Below, piece by piece: positions 58,980 to 64,000 of a stretch of 64,000 bases of DNA. The stretch lies in contig OZ007506.1 in NCBI GenBank assembly GCA_963931865.1, positions 21,856,372-21,920,371 of the forward strand, read 5' to 3'. This DNA comes from Axinella damicornis. Taxonomy: Eukaryota; Porifera; Demospongiae; Axinellida; Axinellidae. The notes under the pieces were generated by a model. That model was not told the origin of the DNA. It saw nothing but the letters and a program-made list of their open reading frames with translations, and searched no databases. A program made the translations under genes and the position numbers. Positions within the stretch are counted from its first letter, which is position 1. Each line of letters starts with the position of its first letter.

Positions 58980-61131
58980 CTACATGTCTGGAGGCTTGTA
59001 CGCCTTCCAGCAACGTTCTCTAAACACCTGCAGACACATATAGTGTAACAGTGATAATACAGTGTACGGAAGGACGTGCCTCTAGAGTGGCCTCGTTCCT
59101 TGGCCTTCAGTCCCAGATTATCATTCACAGGTTTGGAGAAAAACTCGATGGAAAACTGGGCATGTGAGATGGTGCCACTGTCACTCTCTGGATGGCGAGA
59201 CATCTTGGTCCTGCTTTCCCAGCTCAGAGAAGCAAAAGGGATGCCACTTTGATGCCTCATGGATTAGTTCAGTCTAGGGGCAATACATTTGTGTGGTGTG
59301 TGCTTTGCTTGCTGCTTGGGATGCCACCAAGTGTTGTGCCAGGAGGGCTAGTGCGATCTACACTAAGTGTCCCTGAAGTAGTTTAAGAAACCTTGGCAGC
59401 TAGCTATGCACCATCTGACGTCCCAGGTTTTCCTTCTCCACAGCTGCAAGACTAAATCTGGGATGGGAAGCCTGGGTACTAGGCTACCCCTAGCGCGGGA
59501 GCCCCCACCTTCATACTCCTGTCTCTGACAACGTCTTCTACCACTAGTTCACTGTTCATTAATCTCAGCTGCAGAGTTGGGGAGAAGGGGAAAGTGCAGA
59601 GGGGGAGAAGGGGAAAGTGCAGTGGGGGAGAAGGGGAAATGTGGTCTGTGAAGGGAAATCACTTCAGAACCTGGGTGATCATGGCGTGTGAATATACATG
59701 TGAGTGCATGTAGTCTTGTAGAGGACAGGAGAGAAACAAGGGCCAATCAGATTGCAACATACTAATCTTCTCTCACCTTGGTCTGCTGTTTCCTAAGTTC
59801 CTTGGTGACCACCGGGTCGTCCGTCCCAGCGTCTCTCCTCTCCTTCAGCTCCCTCACTCTTTCTGTGGTCTCTGAGATGCACTGCTGTATTGCACTGGAG
59901 CGCGTACTGTGCACAGCCTGCAGCTATCCACAACAAGAGGAGCACAGTAATCATACAACATGTAATCATGACATTCAGCATGCATGGTCACATACCCTAA
60001 CCCTAATCCTAACCAAGAGTGCATGATGGCATCCTCGTCATTGCGGCATGGATGATGTCATCATGCGCTCTTGTCATAACTGCAACTGCTCAACCCTATC
60101 CTAGGTTCCAGGGTGTAGGGTCCTGTTCTGGTTCGTTTTCCATTTCTTGTTTTACCAACACCAATTACATTTCAAGGTGGGATGTTCTAGCAGAGAGGTA
60201 AGGTCGACATTGTCTGAAGATCAAACCTGCTCGTAAAGTTCCTTGCATTGCTCTTTGGTGCTGACTTCATCAGCAAATGAGATGGTCGGTACCGACGTGT
60301 TCAGCTTGTAAATGATCCGGTCATCGATGGCACGCATCTGCTGCACTGCTTCCTGCGAGACCAAAGAACAGCACGTCACACGCATTCTGCGACCACAAAC
60401 ATCCCCCAGTGGTGCCAAGCACACCATACTTTATCGGATGACCTTAACAACAGGTAGGTGATTACCAGACCCTTCTGTCCGGGCCTGGGAACTAGGCTAG
60501 GTCTGGGGAAGTGCCTACATTATCTCCAGGTTGGAATGCTGACCGGACCATCAAAATCGACCGCAATTGACGTCATGGAAATGGATTTTCTCCAGGCTTC
60601 AGTGTTGACAGCATAATATAGCAAATCACTGTGCTATGCAGTGTTACCTCTGAACAATTGAGGGGAGCAGTGAGCAGGTCGATAGTGATTGTGTCATGTG
60701 TATCACCACAGATTGCTAATTACCTATGCATTATTGCATTCCTGGGGATAACTCGAATGTACGCACGTGCCCAGACCCTTAATTCCTCCTCTCCATGTGA
60801 AGGGTCTTGTTCCAAGACTGCCATGTGATTGGTTAGTTGTCACGTAACTGTATTGTGCATGGATTGGATCTTCCAGAGCATTAGAAATGTGTAACACATG
60901 CACAGCCAATTCCAATGAAATGTCTGGTCACGTGACCATGACAAATTACAATTAGGCAATTAATGCTGCATGCTTCCCTTGTCCCCTGTAGGCATGTTTT
61001 GCACTTCTAATTAACACCTTACATATAGCTGTCCAAGGACTGTATAATACCTTGAATTCTGAAAATTCTTTGCATGGTAAACTGGTTAGCATACCCTCCA
61101 CTCCTGTTGTTGTTGCTGAAGCCATTCTCAT
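58980..61131 (-). CDS. MIX23: MIX23 (CCDC58), mitochondrial intermembrane-space protein
   Basis: Small cysteine-bearing protein imported by the Mia40 route in yeast, supporting mitochondrial protein import. Five exons: 61051-61131, 60227-60352, 59777-59923, 59509-59568 and 58980-59027, giving 153 aa (human 144). Blocks in order: LPCKEFSEFK, MRAIDDRIIYKLNTSVPTIS, QCKELYEQLQAVHSTRS, QQCISETTERVREL, VTKELRKQQTKLRL, NSELVVEDVVRDRSMK and VFRERCWKAYKPPDM. The four cysteines match those of human CCDC58. Start at the outer ATG; a second ATG lies two codons in. Divergent from the DBHS gene. Confidence 0.93.
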
Positions 61132-61259
61132 CAAAATCACGTGAGCAGTTACACGTGGAAAACGACCTTTGACCCTTTGGTTAAATATATCTCTAAACAG
61201 CGCGCATTTTTTAGGAAGTTGCTGCCTTTTGCGAAGGTTTCTTGGCAAAGGTGTGAAAG
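61132..61259. promoter_or_regulatory. Shared divergent promoter, MIX23/DBHS gene
   Basis: 128 bp between divergent ATGs; positional call. Confidence 0.6.
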
Positions 61260-64000
61260 ATGTCACAGCGAAGTGGGTTCAGAGGCGGTTATCGAGGACG
61301 GGGGCGTCCTTCGCCCTATTCGTGGAAGGAACGGGACCGCCCGAGGCAGTGGCAGAAGGACCAGGGCCGGAGCGAGGCCGAGCACGAGGAGAGTGAGGAT
61401 AACCACAGCGCCATAGCGACGACCGCTGAAGTTAGTGCTGGAGGGGAGGGACGAGCGCCAGGCGCCACTCCAGAGGGAAGGAGAGAAAAGAAGTTTTCCA
61501 ACAAGGCGCGCTTGTTTGTGGGAAACCTTCCTCGTGACTTCTCAGGTGACGAGCTCAAGAAACTCTTTGAAGAGTATGGTGAGGTGCAGGAGGTCTTTTT
61601 GCAGAGGGAGAAAAACTATGGCTTTGTGCGCATGGTAAGGAGAGGGGATTGAGAGGGAGCCTTGATGTTCAGGGAATGGGCTGTTTGAAGTTATTTCTAC
61701 CTTTGCATGATCGTGCTGTGGGTTTATTTTTTTATTTTTTTATTTTTTCTATCTATGAAATTCGTGTTATAAACACAAGGCAACATGAGTAGCAGTAATG
61801 CTAATGTGATACATGAGCCTTAAGGTGAAAACAAACATTATATTTACCGGGTACTGGGAAATATCACGAGTCTGTTGCCGTATTGCACGAGTGCCGCAGG
61901 CACGAGTGACAATACGGCAACAGACGAGTGATGTTTCCCAGTACACGGTAAATAATGTATTTATCCTACAGCTATTGTAGTTGCCAGCCCCGACGCTATG
62001 GCGCCAGTATTCGTCGCTTTAGTAGGACTTGGCAACGCTCGTTCTTGCTTGAACACCAACAAGACACTGCCGTTTTAGGACCGTCTTTGAGCAACTTACC
62101 AGGCACAGAACTCCTTTGACGACGAACGTCGATTTCTCTGAGTCCGGTACCGGTACCTGGTTCCAGCACTATAATTATTATACACCGTATAGGCACGCGC
62201 GCGCCACCATGTCTACGTACTGTTTACATGAAAACACGACCAGTGTAAACTTCGTACCCTCAGGAAGAGTGTAATACGGGGAGTGTAATACGGCCCCATA
62301 TTCCACTGTTGCTCTCCATACATTTTCAATGGAGCAAGTCTACAGCTGTGGGATAAATACCTATACCTACATAGAATGTAACAATCTTTTAAACACAGAG
62401 ATAGATGATGCGTGCTTAACAGAATTAGGTAAAGCATTCCACAGAGTAATGACACTAGTTACACTCCTGGTATAGAGAAAATTGTGCCGCGTAAATAATA
62501 TAATTAATTAATATATATAATGTTTGAGTACTTAGGCTTGGCCTACAGAAATTCTGCCTACACCACCGTGATCGCTATCATGCCCTGACCTGAATGTAAA
62601 AAGTTGGTGCTGAAACTCACCTTGGTGGTGGAGATATGAGCTCTTTTGTCTTGCCGTGGTCGCCATTGCTCCAGCGCTCTCTTCGACTTCCGGTGGCAGT
62701 ACCGTTCTTAGGAAAGGCACACGAAGATTCTGACCACACGGCCGTGATCGCTGTCGTTCACTGACGCTTACATGCCCAGACTCACCGTGCTGGCTAAGTT
62801 GTGAGTGCTGTAGTAGTGTCTTGTCTTCCTTTTGGTCGCCATTGCTCGCGATCGTGGTTGCCACGTGGCATGTGCGTTAATTGGAACGAATTACAATACT
62901 TAGCTTGCGCTACGGCGAGTCGCAACCAGTTGCATCGCGGCTACCAGGAGTGCGGTTGCCCCTCGGTACAAATGATGAAAACATGTACTGTGTGCGAGCA
63001 AATGGCCTACTAAAGTTAGTGTGTTGGTTGGTGCTATATGGGAAGTTATGTTGTACAAATACTCCTGGAGGAAAGTAGGAGAAGTTGCCGATAATTTTGT
63101 ACATAGTGGTAAGTTTCAGAAAGTTGCGGCGAGCGGAAAGTGGTGGAAAGTTCAAAAGTTGTAGCATACTGTCATAGTCAAGGTTCCATTGTTGCAGACA
63201 GACCTTACATGCAAATTTTTGCACTGATTCCAGAGACTGGATGCCTTTGTTTGTGTATGGGTCCCATAGTTGAGATGCATATTCTAAATGAGGCCTTATG
63301 CAGGTCAGATAGAGACATCTCAAAGTATTAGTGTCAGCCCAGCTGGAAAACCGTCTATGTAACATACCAATGAGTTTCCTGGCTTTACTACAGATATGTT
63401 GAATGTGGTCATTCCAGTTGAGTGTAGAAGTCACTGTAACTCCTAAGTATCGATAGCTGTCCACCTGCTCCATGATACAGCTACCCAGGAACAATCCACT
63501 AGATGGATAAAGGGGGTGTCTCTTCTTTGAAGCAATAATTATTTGCATTTGGATGGATTCAGTTTGAGATGTCCAGGTTGTCCTAAGTTAGCAGAGCATC
63601 ATGAAATAGTTGATAGTTACACTCCAGAGTCAATGTTGAAATTTTACCTCATGCCCTACATCCTCCCACCCCCCACCTACTAGGCTTATCGAGGCGAGGC
63701 TGAGAAGGCCATTGCCTCCCTGCATGGTAGGGATATCAAAGGCCGCGATGTGAAAGTACGGTTTGCTGCCAGTAGCTGTTCTGTGAAGGTGACCAACTTG
63801 CACCCCCTGGTCTCCAATGAACTGCTTGAAGAAGCCTTCTCGCTCTTTGGGGAAGTGGAGTCAGCTGTTGTTGTGACGGATGAAAGGGGAAAATCCCTCG
63901 GTTATGGTGTGGTGGACTTTGCCAGGAAGGGCCAGGCAACGACAGCCATCCAGCGTTGCAAGAAAGAGAACTTTCTACTCACAAGGTAACATGATTGCCG
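61260..64000 (+). CDS. DBHS RNA-binding protein (NONO/SFPQ/PSPC1/NonA family), N-terminal part
   Basis: Nuclear paraspeckle-type protein with two RRMs. Two exons are visible, 61260-61634 and 63684-63985, and the donor at 63986 leads out of the window. An RGG-rich start (RGGYRGRGRP) precedes RRM1 (RLFVGNLPRDFSGDELKKLF, then NYGFVRM), its end, and DVKVRFAASSCSVKVTNL into RRM2 (LVSNELLEEAFSLFGEVESA, VTDERGKSLGYGVVDF, CKKENFLLT). These match vertebrate RLFVGNLP, VSNELLEQAFSQFG and GAFLLTT. The NOPS and coiled-coil parts lie beyond the edge. Invertebrates usually have one DBHS gene, so no vertebrate symbol is given. The 2-kb intron carries a palindrome and a LINE fragment. Confidence 0.93.
61837..61958. 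mobile_element. Palindromic MITE-like element
   Basis: Arms of about 50 bp (tttaccgggtactgggaa; ctgttgccgtattg and reverse complements) around cacgagtgccgcaggcac. In DBHS intron 1. Confidence 0.78.
63000..63548 (-). pseudogene. Truncated LINE reverse-transcriptase C-terminus (CR1-like)
   Basis: An intact partial frame contains SYRYLGVTVTSTLNWNDHI, KARKLIGMLHRRF, LRCLYLTCIRPHLEYASQLW, LESVQKFACKVC and LTTMYKIIGNF. These are typical of the end of non-LTR retrotransposon ORF2 proteins. The endonuclease and RT core are absent. A dead-on-arrival insertion in DBHS intron 1, antisense to the host gene. Confidence 0.85.

Noticed and set aside
59996..60013. Telomere-like ccctaaccctaatcctaacc
   Set aside because: Fewer than four imperfect units inside a MIX23 intron; too short to be a telomere or an interstitial array.

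Overview
The window is eukaryotic and metazoan. Genes are split by short GT-AG introns (one GC-AG), the encoded proteins are animal housekeeping, signalling and ciliary proteins, and one is a seven-pass Frizzled receptor with a cysteine-rich domain. High gene density, very short shared promoters and abundant minisatellites and foldback elements fit an early-branching animal such as a sponge. That placement is an inference from style and content, not a proof. Exon boundaries were set by hand from splice consensus, reading phase and remembered family sequences; no search was run.

Layout, left to right (strand): PAXBP1 (-, 3' part cut off), HDAC8 (+), two tandem lipid phosphate phosphatases (-,-), CCDC57 (-), RABL3 (+), a TMEM35-family protein (-), WDR3 (+, 31 exons), Frizzled (-, one coding exon), TMEM135 (+), taxilin (-), SYAP1 (+), UBXN11 (-), a cystatin-like protein (+), MIX23 (-), and a DBHS RNA-binding protein of the NONO/SFPQ/PSPC1 type (+, runs off the right edge). 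For nearly all of them the phases close exactly, giving full-length products close to the human orthologues.

The architecture is striking. Of 16 genes, 14 form seven head-to-head pairs. Six of these pairs have start codons about 110-190 bp apart and one has about 580 bp, so most genes probably share bidirectional promoters. The paired genes have no evident functional link: transcription/splicing, chromatin, cilia/coiled-coil, ribosome biogenesis (WDR3), Wnt reception, peroxisome/mitochondria (TMEM135), vesicle traffic (taxilin) and mitochondrial intermembrane space (MIX23).

The non-coding part is dominated by repeats: minisatellites in introns, a recurrent foldback family with arms like 'agcctcgttcccagg', several non-autonomous DNA elements with TA target duplications, and LINE and Helitron-like scraps. 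The most unusual pattern is that several intronic minisatellites begin at a real 5' splice site and repeat it many times (RABL3 intron 4, UBXN11 intron 3, CCDC57 intron 3). One array carries the HDAC8 stop codon, and another is made of acceptor-like units (SYAP1 intron 3). No bacterial-type operon, CRISPR or phage system is present. The candidates for something undescribed are the splice-site-seeded minisatellites, the donor-ended MITE families, and a conserved hidden last exon in both phosphatase copies.
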